From NCBI GenBank assembly GCA_965226925.1, contig CBDDEN010000011.1:806001-870000 (forward strand): a stretch of 64,000 nt of DNA. Reading direction: 5' to 3'. The position numbers were made by a program, and so were the translations under genes. The stretch is from CBDDCX01 sp965226925 (lineage in GTDB: Bacteria; Gemmatimonadota; Gemmatimonadetes; Longimicrobiales; Gaopeijiaceae). Each line of letters starts with the position of its first letter. The first letter of the stretch is position 1. Shown here piece after piece: positions 32,922 to 41,572 of the stretch. The notes below the pieces were generated by a model, which was not told the origin of the DNA, did not search any database, and worked only from the letters and a program-made list of their open reading frames with translations.

Positions 32922-33302
32922 TCAAACCCCCGGACTCCAGGGATAATCCTGTTCGAACGCCTCCTCGAAGTCGAACACGTCGCGGAAGTCCTCGGGGCTG
33001 TCCCCATCCTGCCTGATCAGGACACCGCAGTCGACGAGGGCGAACACGATATCTCCCAGGTCCTCGGTCGTGTGGATACCCCAGTGCTGCAAAACGGTCC
33101 GAGCCATCGGACCGAACCGATCAAGGGCGAGACCGCGGACCCCCTCCGCCAACTCCCGACCCGAGATGTGGCGCGGTGCGTCGAGCCCTTCCATCACCTG
33201 ATGCAGAGACGAAAGCAAGAAGAGGTACGCCTTCCCGTGGAAGCGGGGGTGTTTTTCCTGGAGCTGATCCAGGACCTCTTCGGCAAACTGGAGCTCGGTC
33301 AT
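32922..33302 (-). CDS. Minf_1886 family protein
   Basis: 126 aa. The conserved core is seen: KAYLFLLSSLHQVME, RHISGRELAEGVRGLALDRF, GPMARTVLQHWGIHTTEDLG, DIVFALVDCGVL and the final DFEEAFEQDYPW. This matches the Minf_1886 family of unknown function. The start MTELQFAEEVL at 33302 was preferred because upstream residues in the longer frame are Arg/Ser-rich and non-conserved. It is downstream of glyA in the same orientation. Confidence 0.85.
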   Translation of the reverse strand: MTELQFAEEVLDQLQEKHPRFHGKAYLFLLSSLHQVMEGLDAPRHISGRELAEGVRGLALDRFGPMARTVLQHWGIHTTEDLGDIVFALVDCGVLIRQDGDSPEDFRDVFDFEEAFEQDYPWSPGV

Positions 33303-33351
33303 AAGGGAAATGTTACGCGCTCGTCGTCCCGGCGCCAGGCTACTCGGGCCT

Positions 33352-34611
33352 CTAGCCCCGCGCGGCCAACTCCTGATAGAGCGGGAACGATTGGCACATC
33401 TCGTCGATCTCCCAACGCACACTCGAGATCACCTCCTCGTCGGTCGGGTCGGTGAGCACGGCGGCGATCCAAGTGCCGATCTGCCGCATATCCGCTTCGC
33501 GAAGCCCTCGCGTCGTCACGGCGGAGGTCCCGATGCGGAGTCCCGAGGTGACGAACGGCGACCGGGTCTCACCCGGCACGGTGTTCTTGTTCACCGTCAT
33601 ACCGGCCGCCTCCAGGGCCTTCTCCGCTTCCTTCCCCGTGAGCTCTTGATGGCTCTTACGAAGATCAACGAGCAACAGATGGTTGTCCGTGCCGCCGCTG
33701 AGGAGGAAGAAACCGTTCTCCGACAGACTGTCCGCGAGTGCCCGCGCATTCGCGACGATCTGGCGTTGGTAGCTCTTGAAGTCCGGCTGAAGGGCTTCCC
33801 TCAAGGCTACGGCCTTCGCGGCGATGATGTGCATCAACGGGCCTCCCTGGGTGCCGGGGAAGACCGACTTGTCGATGGCGCTCGCGTGCTCCGCTCTGCA
33901 GAGGATCAGACCGCCCCTCGGTCCCCGCAGCGTCTTGTGCGTAGTCGTAGTCACCACATCGGAGTGCGGCACAGGGCTCGGATGCACGTCGGCAGCGACC
34001 AACCCCGCTATGTGGGCCATGTCCACTAACATCAGGGCGTCCACTTCACGGGCGATCTCACCGAATGTCTCGAAATCGATGATGCGCGGGTACGCGCTCG
34101 CTCCCGCAACGATCATCTTGGGTCGAATCTCGAGCGCCTGCTCCCGAAGGGCATCGTAGTCGATGCGTCCGTCCGACTCGCGTACTCCATAGGAGGCCAC
34201 CTCGAAAAGTCGCCCGCTGAAGTTGACCGGAGATCCGTGTGTCAGGTGGCCGCCGTGACTCAGGTCCATCCCCAGGATCGTGTCCCCGGGTGCGAGGAAG
34301 GCGAAGTACGCGGCCATGTTCGCTTGGGCGCCGGCGTGGGCCTGCACGTTCGCGTGCTCCGCCCCGAAAAGCTCCATGGCCCGACTGCGGGCCAACTCCT
34401 CGACCACGTCCACCTGTTCGCAACCGCCATAGTAGCGCTTGCCCGGAAGCCCCTCGGCGTACTTGTTGGCCAACACCGTGCCCATGGCCTGCAGCACGGC
34501 ACGCGAGACGAAATTCTCGCTGGCAATGAGCTCGAGCTGAGCGGATTGGCGCTCGGCCTCGGCTCGGATGGCCTCGAAGATCTCTGGATCTGTGCTTTTC
34601 AAGTGGTCCAT
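33352..34611 (-). CDS. glyA: Serine hydroxymethyltransferase
   Basis: 419 aa PLP enzyme that interconverts serine and glycine and charges tetrahydrofolate. Motifs are ELIASENFVSRAVLQAMGTV, NKYAEGLPGKRYYGGCEQVD, GDTILGMDLSHGGHLTHGSP, DMAHIAGLVAADVHPSPVPH and the PLP-lysine segment VVTTTTHKTLRGPRGG. The start at 34611 (MDHLKSTDPEIFEAI) matches family length; the 84-residue extension reads into the upstream dehydrogenase region. No glycine riboswitch is apparent. Confidence 0.96.
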   Translation of the reverse strand: MDHLKSTDPEIFEAIRAEAERQSAQLELIASENFVSRAVLQAMGTVLANKYAEGLPGKRYYGGCEQVDVVEELARSRAMELFGAEHANVQAHAGAQANMAAYFAFLAPGDTILGMDLSHGGHLTHGSPVNFSGRLFEVASYGVRESDGRIDYDALREQALEIRPKMIVAGASAYPRIIDFETFGEIAREVDALMLVDMAHIAGLVAADVHPSPVPHSDVVTTTTHKTLRGPRGGLILCRAEHASAIDKSVFPGTQGGPLMHIIAAKAVALREALQPDFKSYQRQIVANARALADSLSENGFFLLSGGTDNHLLLVDLRKSHQELTGKEAEKALEAAGMTVNKNTVPGETRSPFVTSGLRIGTSAVTTRGLREADMRQIGTWIAAVLTDPTDEEVISSVRWEIDEMCQSFPLYQELAARG

Positions 34612-34681
34612 GGCGGCCGAAAGTAGCGAGGGAGGTGGATTCGGGCCATACGCCCGTGTGCCGTTTCGGAGGTGTGCGACA

Positions 34682-35740
34682 CTAGATGTGGCTACGCCGA
34701 AGCTCGCGGGCTTCGCTGATGCGCTGTCGAGCGACCCGGTCGGCGGCTTCGCTGGTAGGGATCTCCTCACTCTTCGCCCGGTTGAAGATCCGTAGGAGGG
34801 TGTCGTAGATCGCCCCCGCCTTCTTCCTGCTTTGCTCGGGCGTCCAGCGGTGGAGCTCGCCATAGACGTTGCACAGCCCCCCTGCGTTGATCACGTAGTC
34901 GGGAGCATAGACAATGCCCAAATCGTGAAGCGCCTGCCCGTGACGCGCCTCCGCGAGCTGGTTGTTCGCTGCACCGGCGACGATATCGACTTTGAGCTCC
35001 TTCAACGTCTCGTCATTGATCACCGCGCCCAACGCGCACGGCGCGTAGATGTCGGCGTCCACGCCGCACACCGCCTCGGCGCTTACAGCCGTGGCTCCGA
35101 ATTCGTCCACGACTCGCCGAACCCGTCCTTCGTCGATGTCGGTGACGGTGAGCTTGGCACCTTCGGCCGCCAGGTCCTTACAGAGGTGATAACCGACGTG
35201 CCCGACACCCTGCACGATCACGTGCTTGCCCTCCAGGGAATCTTCACCGTAGCGAAACTGGGCACAGGCCTTAATGCCTCGGTAGACCCCGAACGCGGTG
35301 ATGGGCGAGGGGTCGCCCGAGCCCTCCTTCAGACCGGTCACCGAGTCGGTCTCCATCCGGACGTATTCCATGTCGTCCACTGAGGTACCGACATCTTCGG
35401 CGGTGATGTACCGACCCTTGAGCGACTCCACCGCCCGGCCATGGGCGCGAAAGATCATCTCCCGCTCCTTGGTGCGGTTGTCACCGATGATCACCGACTT
35501 GCCGCCACCCAGGTTCAGGCCCGTGATCGCCGCCTTGTAGGTCATGCCCCGGGAGAGACGGAGCACATCGGTCAACGCTTCCTCGTCGGAGGCGTAGTTC
35601 CAAAAGCGGGTGCCACCGAGCGCCGGCCCCAACGTGGTGTCGTGGATCGCGATGAGCCCTCTGTACCCGACGGACGGCTCGCTCCAGAATACGAGTTGCT
35701 CATGACCACGCTTGGCCATCGCGTCAAATATTTCCATCAC
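34682..35740 (-). CDS. Leucine/valine-type amino-acid dehydrogenase
   Basis: 352 aa Glu/Leu/Phe/Val dehydrogenase family enzyme, most like leucine dehydrogenase in length; oxidative deamination of branched-chain amino acids with NAD. Motifs are HDTTLGPALGGTRFWNY, LSRGMTYKAAITGLNLGGGK (catalytic Lys regions), ITAEDVGTSVDDMEYVRMET, the Rossmann HVIVQGVGHVGYHLCKDLAA, DADIYAPCALGAVIND and AGAANNQLAE. It lies 30 bp from the acyl-CoA dehydrogenase gene, consistent with use of branched-chain amino acids as carbon source. Confidence 0.92.
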   Translation of the reverse strand: MMEIFDAMAKRGHEQLVFWSEPSVGYRGLIAIHDTTLGPALGGTRFWNYASDEEALTDVLRLSRGMTYKAAITGLNLGGGKSVIIGDNRTKEREMIFRAHGRAVESLKGRYITAEDVGTSVDDMEYVRMETDSVTGLKEGSGDPSPITAFGVYRGIKACAQFRYGEDSLEGKHVIVQGVGHVGYHLCKDLAAEGAKLTVTDIDEGRVRRVVDEFGATAVSAEAVCGVDADIYAPCALGAVINDETLKELKVDIVAGAANNQLAEARHGQALHDLGIVYAPDYVINAGGLCNVYGELHRWTPEQSRKKAGAIYDTLLRIFNRAKSEEIPTSEAADRVARQRISEARELRRSHI

Positions 35741-35770
35741 TCCGTCGACCTCGTGGCAAAGAGTCTCGTT

Positions 35771-36970
35771 TTACCCGTTCCGGGCTTCCTTCAGAATCTC
35801 GCGGGCCACCAAGAGGCGCATGATCTCGCTCGTGCCCTCGTAGATCTCAGTGCCCTTGGCGTCGCGCATCAACTTCTCGACAGGGTAGTCTCGCATGTAT
35901 CCGTAGCCGCCGAAGATCTGCACCGCCTCGTCGGTGACCCACATGGCGCTCTCACTGGCTGTCAGCTTGGCCATGGCCGCCAGGACGGGAATCGACTCGG
36001 CGCCTCGCGCCGCCCCGGCGTCCTGCTCTTCCATCCGCCCGGCGGCGGCGTGAAGAAGCGACCGAGAAGCTGCAATACGGGCCGCCATGTCGGCAAGCTT
36101 GAACTGAATCGCGCCGAACTCGGCGATGGCCTTTCCGAACTGGTGGCGCTCAAGAGCATACGCCGTCGCGTGTTCGAACGCCGCCTGCGCGATTCCGATC
36201 GACTGTGCGGCGACGCCGAGGCGACCCACGTTCAGTGCCTCGAGCGCGTAGCCGAACCCCCGGGTCGCATCTCCCAGGACACGTTCGGCGGCCACCGGCA
36301 CCTCGGTCAGCTGCACCGATACCGTCTGGGACGCCCGCAACCCCATGGTGATCTCTCTGCTCGACACGCTGTATCCCTCGCTCCCCGGCTCGACGAGAAA
36401 AGCCCCGAGCGGCGGACGGTCCTGCCGATCTGCCGCATCCCCTTCCGTCGTCGACGCGAAGGTCACCACGAGACCCGCCCTGTCTCCATTGGTCACCCAG
36501 CGCTTCGTGCCGCTGAGGGACCAGCTCCCTCCGCCCGTCCGGGTGGCGTGAGTCCGAATGGACGCCGCGTCACTGCCCGCCGAGAGCTCGGACAGTGCAA
36601 ACGCCCCCAGGAGGGACCCGGAGGCGAGAGCGGGCAGGTAGGTCTCTTTCTGCTCGTCGGAACCGTGCTCGAGTAGCAGGGTCGTGACCGGCCCGCTGTG
36701 GATCGCCACGGTGAGCGCGAGGCTGGCGTCTCCCCAGGCCAACTCCTCCAGCGCCAGGAGATAGGTCCCCAGATCCAGATCCAAACCGCCGTACCGCTCC
36801 GGCACGCGCATTCCCAAGAACCCGAGCTCGGAGAGCTTCGCGAAGATCCCGGGGTCCATCTCGCGATCCTCGTCCCAACGGGCGGCGTGGGGACGGATCT
36901 CTCCCTCGGCGAATTCCCGGGCCAGGGCCCGGATCTCCAACTGCTCAGGCGTGAAGACCGCCAAGGTCAA
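35771..36970 (-). CDS. Acyl-CoA dehydrogenase
   Basis: 399 aa flavoprotein that forms the alpha-beta double bond of acyl-CoA and passes electrons to ETF. Motifs are LAREFAEGEIRPHAARWDED, GFLGMRVPERYGGLDLDL, FALSELSAGSDAASIRTHAT, LSGTKRWVTNGDRAGLVVTF, QFGKAIAEFGAIQFKLADMA and YEGTSEIMRLLVAREI with the catalytic Glu. The start is a TTG overlapping the hbd stop (TTGA at 36967-36970); the longer frame reads into hbd. It is the third gene of a thiolase-hbd-acd operon. A short-chain or butyryl-CoA substrate is likely, but specificity cannot be read from sequence. Confidence 0.92.
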   Translation of the reverse strand: MTLAVFTPEQLEIRALAREFAEGEIRPHAARWDEDREMDPGIFAKLSELGFLGMRVPERYGGLDLDLGTYLLALEELAWGDASLALTVAIHSGPVTTLLLEHGSDEQKETYLPALASGSLLGAFALSELSAGSDAASIRTHATRTGGGSWSLSGTKRWVTNGDRAGLVVTFASTTEGDAADRQDRPPLGAFLVEPGSEGYSVSSREITMGLRASQTVSVQLTEVPVAAERVLGDATRGFGYALEALNVGRLGVAAQSIGIAQAAFEHATAYALERHQFGKAIAEFGAIQFKLADMAARIAASRSLLHAAAGRMEEQDAGAARGAESIPVLAAMAKLTASESAMWVTDEAVQIFGGYGYMRDYPVEKLMRDAKGTEIYEGTSEIMRLLVAREILKEARNG

Positions 36971-37824
36971 CCGTCGTACTGATAGAAGCCGCGGCCCGAC
37001 TTTCGGCCCAACCAGCCCGCTGCGACGTACTTGCGGAGGAGGGGGCACGGACGGTAGCGGACGTCTCCGAGCTCCCTGTGCAGCACCTCCATGATGCTGA
37101 GGCACGTGTCGAGTCCGATGAGGTCTGCCAGAGCCAACGGTCCCATCGGGTGGTTCATCCCGAGCCTCATCACGTCGTCGATCGCCTCGACCTCGGCAAC
37201 TCCCTCCATGAGGGCGAAGACGGCCTCGTTGATCATGGGGCCGAGGATCCGGTTCGAGACGAACCCCGGAAAGTCGTTCACCTCCACGGGCGTCTTGCCG
37301 AGCTCCGCGGACAGCCCGACGATCGTGGCCGTCGTTTCGTCGCTCGTGGCCAGACCGCGAATGATCTCGATGAGCTTCATGACCGGCACCGGGTTCATGA
37401 AGTGCATCCCGATCACCCGGTCCGCTCTGCCCGTCGCGGCCGCGATGCCCGTGATCGATATGGACGACGTATTGCTGGCCAAGATCGTCTCGGGCGCCGT
37501 CATTCCGTCCAGACGCCGAAAGAGGTCGTACTTTAGCTCGGCGTTCTCCGGAACCGCCTCGACGACCAGTTGGACGCCCTCCAGCGCCTCCTCCAAGGAG
37601 GTGGTGGACACGATGCGGGCCAACGTCTGGTCTCGTGCCGCCTCATCGATGAGCTCCTTCTTCACCTGTCGCTCCAGGTTCTTCGAGATCGTCTCGATGG
37701 CGCGGTCCAGGACTTCTTGCGAGACGTCGGTGAGACGCACGTCCCGACCCTGCTGGGCGCACACATGGGCAATCCCGTTGCCCATGGTGCCGCCCCCAAT
37801 CACCGTGATCCTGTCTATGGTCAT
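36967..37824 (-). CDS. hbd: 3-hydroxyacyl-CoA (3-hydroxybutyryl-CoA) dehydrogenase
   Basis: 285 aa; NAD-dependent oxidation of 3-hydroxyacyl-CoA or the reverse. N-terminal Rossmann motif VIGGGTMGNGIAHVCAQQG, then AVPENAELKYDLFRRLD, LASNTSSISITGIA, the catalytic HFMNPVPVMKLIEIIRG, and the C-terminal DFPGFVSNRILGPMINEAVF and MGPLALADLIGLDTCL. Stand-alone length (no hydratase fusion). The ATG overlaps the thiolase stop (ATGA). Confidence 0.94.
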   Translation of the reverse strand: MTIDRITVIGGGTMGNGIAHVCAQQGRDVRLTDVSQEVLDRAIETISKNLERQVKKELIDEAARDQTLARIVSTTSLEEALEGVQLVVEAVPENAELKYDLFRRLDGMTAPETILASNTSSISITGIAAATGRADRVIGMHFMNPVPVMKLIEIIRGLATSDETTATIVGLSAELGKTPVEVNDFPGFVSNRILGPMINEAVFALMEGVAEVEAIDDVMRLGMNHPMGPLALADLIGLDTCLSIMEVLHRELGDVRYRPCPLLRKYVAAGWLGRKSGRGFYQYDG

Positions 37825-39035
37825 GCCACCCTCTCGACCGAAAGGGCCACGGCATTGCCGCCGCCGAGGCAAAGAGAGGCCATACCCGACTCCACTCCCC
37901 GATCGTCCATGGCATTGAGCAGCGTCACGAGAATCCGTGCGCCGGACGCGCCGATCGGGTGCCCCAACGCAACCGCACCTCCGTGAACGTTCACGCGCTC
38001 CGGATCGACCTCCAACGCCCTCATGTCCGCCAACGCCTGCACTGCAAACGCCTCGTTGAGTTCAAAGAGGCCGTAGTCGCCCACCTTCTTCCCTTCCTTG
38101 GCCATGAGGCTCTGCACCGCGGTGATGGGAGCGAAGAAGAGATCCCGTGGCTCGGTGCCGCTCGCGGCATAACCGGTGATGGTCGCCTTGACGGACAGCC
38201 CGTGCGTCTCTGCGAACTCCAGCGACGTCACCACGACAGCCGCGGCGCCATCGTTGAGTCCCGGGGCGTTGCCCGCCGTCACGACGAGCTCGTCGAGGCC
38301 CTCGGGAGCGTCGTTTGGAAACGCCGGACGGAGCTTACCCAACGCCTCCAGCGACGACTCTCGTCGTGGCGACTCGTCCTTGTCCACCACAGTGGTCCCG
38401 CGCCGCGTCTCGATCGGGACCGGGACGATCTCGGCGTCGAACTTCCCTTCGTCCATCGCCGCGACGGCGAGTGTGTGAGAACGGAGGGAAAACTCGTCCG
38501 CGTCCTGCCGGGAGATCCCTGCCTTTGCGGCCGTGTATTCGGCGTGCCCACCCATATGGCAGTGTCCGAACGCACACCACAGGCCATCCAGGATGAGCCC
38601 ATCCTCTACCCTTTGGTCGCCAAATTTGACACCCGATCGGAGTCCCCTCACGTAGTACGGAACGTTGGACATGGACTCCATCCCTCCCGCCACCACCGCC
38701 TTGACATCCCCGGCCCGGACGGCTTGCGCGGCCAGCATCACGGCTTTGAGCCCCGACCCACAGACCTTGTTGATGGTCATGGCCGGCACGGTGGCCGGAA
38801 TCCCCGCTCCTATGGCCGCTTGGCGGGCCGGGGCCTGCCCTTCACCGGCCACCACCACGTTGCCCATGATGACTTCGTCGATCGCTTTGACGTCCATGCC
38901 GGAGCGCTCCACCGCGGCGCGGATGGCCACCGCGCCCAACTCCGGCGCCGACAGGGGCCCGAGACCGCCCAGAAAGCGACCTATGGGGGTCCGAGCCCCG
39001 TCGACAATCACCGGGATTCTCGCTTTATCGCTCAT
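37821..39035 (-). CDS. thlA: Acetyl-CoA C-acetyltransferase (thiolase)
   Basis: 404 aa thiolase; condenses or cleaves acetoacetyl-CoA-type substrates. Active-site Cys in TINKVCGSGLKAVMLAAQAV, GGMESMSNVPYY, NDGAAAVVV, the His motif NVHGGAVALGHPIGASGARI, and the second Cys in SLCLGGGNAVALSVE. First gene of the thiolase-hbd-acd operon. A 154-bp gap upstream should contain the promoter. Direction (beta-oxidation versus butyrate or polyhydroxyalkanoate precursor synthesis) is not decided by sequence. Confidence 0.95.
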   Translation of the reverse strand: MSDKARIPVIVDGARTPIGRFLGGLGPLSAPELGAVAIRAAVERSGMDVKAIDEVIMGNVVVAGEGQAPARQAAIGAGIPATVPAMTINKVCGSGLKAVMLAAQAVRAGDVKAVVAGGMESMSNVPYYVRGLRSGVKFGDQRVEDGLILDGLWCAFGHCHMGGHAEYTAAKAGISRQDADEFSLRSHTLAVAAMDEGKFDAEIVPVPIETRRGTTVVDKDESPRRESSLEALGKLRPAFPNDAPEGLDELVVTAGNAPGLNDGAAAVVVTSLEFAETHGLSVKATITGYAASGTEPRDLFFAPITAVQSLMAKEGKKVGDYGLFELNEAFAVQALADMRALEVDPERVNVHGGAVALGHPIGASGARILVTLLNAMDDRGVESGMASLCLGGGNAVALSVERVA

Positions 39036-39189
39036 GAAGGCACAGCTTGTTCAGGAGTCGCACATTTTCGGCCGGCTGCCGGACAGCACCGTAATTTATC
39101 GCCATCCGGCACCCGGCGCAGCCGAGTGGAGGGTACTTCTCTAGAGTCCGGAGAACGACGGCGAAGGCCGGGAGAACCGGACCCTGAAG

Positions 39190-40038
39190 TCACCAGACCC
39201 CGTCGGGACTCGGGTCGAGGAGACAGAGCTGCTGGCCCTGTCGCGGCCGCGACTGCGGACGACGCTTGCGAAGGAACGACTTCAGAGACTCGAGGTCGGT
39301 CACACCCTGCATCCCAGCCTCATCGATGAGTCTCAACAGCACGCGAGCCGTCGCCAACGCGTCGCCGTGTGCCCGATGCCGCTCCGTGATCCCGATGTCG
39401 AAGTGTCGGGCCGGGGCATCCAGGTTCCGCCGTCTGAGCCTCGGCAGGATTCGGCGGGCCATGCGCACCGTGCAGAGTCGTTCCACCCGGGGCACCTCGC
39501 CCATGGCGTCGGCCAGTTGCTGGCTCACGAACCCCCAATCGAAGCGCGCGTTGTGCGCGACGAAGATGCGACCCTCCAATCGCTCGAGAACGTCCGGGGC
39601 GATCTGATCGAAGTACGGAGCCGAAGACACCACGTGATTCGAGATTCCGGTGAGAACCTCGATGCGAGGCGGAATCGTGCGGCCCGGATTGACCAGCGTC
39701 CGGTACGTGTCCGCCACGACTCCTCCACGCACCTGGTAGATCGCGATTTCAGTGATCCGATGACCTCGGCGGTGCGGGCCGCCGGTGGTCTCCACGTCCA
39801 CGACCGCATACTCCAGCGTCGCGAGCGGCGCCCCGGGCCGTGGCCCTCGGAACGACCAACGTCCCTCGGGATCGACGTGGAACCGAGCGTCCGTACCGAG
39901 GAGGGTGAACACGGCGGCCGAAGCGGCACCCGGATGCCCGGAGAGACCCAGGACTTCTCTCGCCAAGTCCAACGTGTGCGTGGAACCGCCCTCCAGAACG
40001 GAGGCGGCACGGCCGATCAGTGCCCGATCTCCCTTCAC
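39190..40038 (-). CDS. DnaQ-like 3'-5' exonuclease with N-terminal winged-helix-like region
   Basis: 282 aa. The DEDDh exonuclease core begins at about residue 75: EYAVVDVETTGGPHRRGHRI (DxE), TGISNHVVSSAPYFDQIAPD, FVAHNARFDWGFVSQQLADA and ERHRAHGDALATARVLL (final D and H). It resembles the epsilon proofreading subunit or PolC-type exonuclease but without a polymerase. The first about 70 residues (AASVLEGGSTHTLDLAREVL ... ARFHVDPEGRWSFRG) look like a small winged helix. The ATG overlaps the rex stop (ATGA), so the exonuclease is co-translated with a redox repressor. Confidence 0.88.
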   Translation of the reverse strand: MKGDRALIGRAASVLEGGSTHTLDLAREVLGLSGHPGAASAAVFTLLGTDARFHVDPEGRWSFRGPRPGAPLATLEYAVVDVETTGGPHRRGHRITEIAIYQVRGGVVADTYRTLVNPGRTIPPRIEVLTGISNHVVSSAPYFDQIAPDVLERLEGRIFVAHNARFDWGFVSQQLADAMGEVPRVERLCTVRMARRILPRLRRRNLDAPARHFDIGITERHRAHGDALATARVLLRLIDEAGMQGVTDLESLKSFLRKRRPQSRPRQGQQLCLLDPSPDGVW

Positions 40039-40676
40039 TCCTCCCCTTCTTCCCGACTCAACGCGAAGGAGAGCGCCTCGAGCTCCATGACCATGTTCAC
40101 GTCTTTCACCGTAACACCCTCGGGAACCCTCAGGGTCGTGGGAGCGAAGTTCAGAATCCCGCGTACCCCCGCATCGGTGACCCGATCCATTACCACCGGG
40201 ACCGCCTCGACCGGCACCGCGAGTATGACGATCTCGATGTCGCGCTCCAGCACGATGGTCTCGAAGTCCGCGATGTCGCGCACGGTGAGGTCGGCCCAGC
40301 TCTCACCGACCTTGGAGGGATCCACATCCAAGATCGCGACGATGTCGTAGCCTCGTTCCTGGAATCCACCATACTCGACCAGCGCCGAGCCGATGCGGCC
40401 CACCCCGACCAAGGCTACCCGCCACCGACGGTCGAGACCCAGGATCCTCCGAATCCGAAGCGCCAGTTCCGTCACCCCATAACCGAGCCCGCGCTTGCCG
40501 AACGACCCGAACAGGGAGAGGTCCTTCCGCACCTGCGCCGCCGTCGTGTCGCTGTGCTTGGCCAGCTGCTCGCTGGATACCGTTCCCTCACCGTCTCGTT
40601 CGAGGTTCTCCAATATTCGGAGATAGAGCGACAATCGGCGGACGGCGGACTCGGAGATCTTCTTCGATACGGACAC
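40035..40676 (-). CDS. rex: Redox-sensing transcriptional repressor Rex
   Basis: 213 aa NADH/NAD sensor. The N-terminal winged helix (SESAVRRLSLYLRILENLER; VSSEQLAKHSDTTAAQVRKD; LSLFGSFGKRGLGYGV) binds DNA. The Rossmann domain has ALVGVGRIGSALVEYGGF, DVDPSKVG, and VPVEAVPVVMDRVTDAGVRG with ILNFAPTTLRVPEGV. Rex derepresses fermentative and respiratory genes when NADH is high. Start is GTG. A perfect operator lies 36 nt upstream (40712-40729), implying autoregulation together with the downstream exonuclease. Confidence 0.95.
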   Translation of the reverse strand: MSVSKKISESAVRRLSLYLRILENLERDGEGTVSSEQLAKHSDTTAAQVRKDLSLFGSFGKRGLGYGVTELALRIRRILGLDRRWRVALVGVGRIGSALVEYGGFQERGYDIVAILDVDPSKVGESWADLTVRDIADFETIVLERDIEIVILAVPVEAVPVVMDRVTDAGVRGILNFAPTTLRVPEGVTVKDVNMVMELEALSFALSREEGEE

Positions 40677-40711
40677 GTAGGAATCCAGTTAGACCCTGCC
40701 AGAACCCGCGC

Positions 40712-40729
40712 TTGTGAAAAGCTTCACAA
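40712..40729. promoter_or_regulatory. Rex operator
   Basis: TTGTGAAAAGCTTCACAA is a perfect 18-bp palindrome matching the Rex consensus TTGTGAANNNNTTCACAA. It is centred about 45 nt upstream of the rex GTG in the 98-bp gap after rsmA. This position suits negative autoregulation. Confidence 0.9.
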
Positions 40730-40774
40730 TTCTAGGCGAAGGGAGCCGGAAGCGTCAAACCGGCGCGGTTCGAC

Positions 40775-41572
40775 TCACTGTGCGTGGATCAGTTTCGTGA
40801 GCCGCACGAAGTCCTCGGGTTCCAGCGTCTCTGGCCGGCGCGTCAAGTCCCAGCCCGTCTCGCTCGCGACCCGATCCAGCGACGGCCGGGAGAGAACCAA
40901 GTCCGGGTGCTCACGAAGGGTCTTCTGAAGCTGCTTTCGTCGCCACTGAAATGCTGCCCGTGTCACGGTGCGGAGCGAGGCTTCCTCCTCTGGGGACAAC
41001 GGCGGGGGGACGGTGGCTGTGATGCGTACCACGCTGGAGTCTACGCGGGGTTGAGGTCGGAACGCCGTCCTAGGAACTCGGAGCACGCCCTCTACGTCGG
41101 CGACACTCCTGACGCCCACCGAGAGAGCTCCGTACTCGGAAGTCCCGGCCGGAGCCACCAGACGCTCGGCCACCTCGCGCTGCACCATCAACAAGATTTC
41201 CCTGGGGCGCGGGCGCTCCAGGAGCTTGAAGATGATTGGAGCCGTGATGTTGTACGGGATGTTGCCGACCACGAGCAGCCGCGACGGATCCACCCCGAGC
41301 GTGCCGAGGTCCGTCAGCAAGAAATCCTCATGTCTGATGTCCACATCGGGCCGGCCACCCCACTCGTCCTCGAGCGCCCCGGCGAGTGCGTCGTCCAACT
41401 CGACCAGAACGAGTCGGCCCCCCCGGTCCAAGAGGTGGCGAGTCAAGGCGCCGCTGCCGGGTCCGATCTCCAGAACCGTATCGGCCGGCGTCGGGTTCAA
41501 CGCCTCGACGATCTTGCGCTGCAGATTCGGATCTACGAGGAAATTCTGCCCTAGGGACTTCTTCGCGCGCAT
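40775..41572 (-). CDS. rsmA: 16S rRNA (adenine1518-N6/adenine1519-N6)-dimethyltransferase
   Basis: 265 aa KsgA/Dim1 methyltransferase for the 3' end of 16S rRNA. Begins KKSLGQNFLVDPNLQRKIVE, then the SAM motif VLEIGPGSGALTRHLLDRGG, DFLLTDLG, and the catalytic VVGNIPYNITAPIIFKLLE (NIPYN). A C-terminal helical domain ends in TLEPEDFVRLTKLIHAQ. The first 22 nt overlap the 3' end of the RsbU-type gene. Confidence 0.95.
   Translation of the reverse strand: MRAKKSLGQNFLVDPNLQRKIVEALNPTPADTVLEIGPGSGALTRHLLDRGGRLVLVELDDALAGALEDEWGGRPDVDIRHEDFLLTDLGTLGVDPSRLLVVGNIPYNITAPIIFKLLERPRPREILLMVQREVAERLVAPAGTSEYGALSVGVRSVADVEGVLRVPRTAFRPQPRVDSSVVRITATVPPPLSPEEEASLRTVTRAAFQWRRKQLQKTLREHPDLVLSRPSLDRVASETGWDLTRRPETLEPEDFVRLTKLIHAQ

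Noticed and set aside
39040..39075. Rex-like half site upstream of the thiolase operon (TGTGCGACTCCTGAACAA)
   Set aside because: Only about half of the consensus positions match and the palindrome is broken, unlike the perfect site at 40712.
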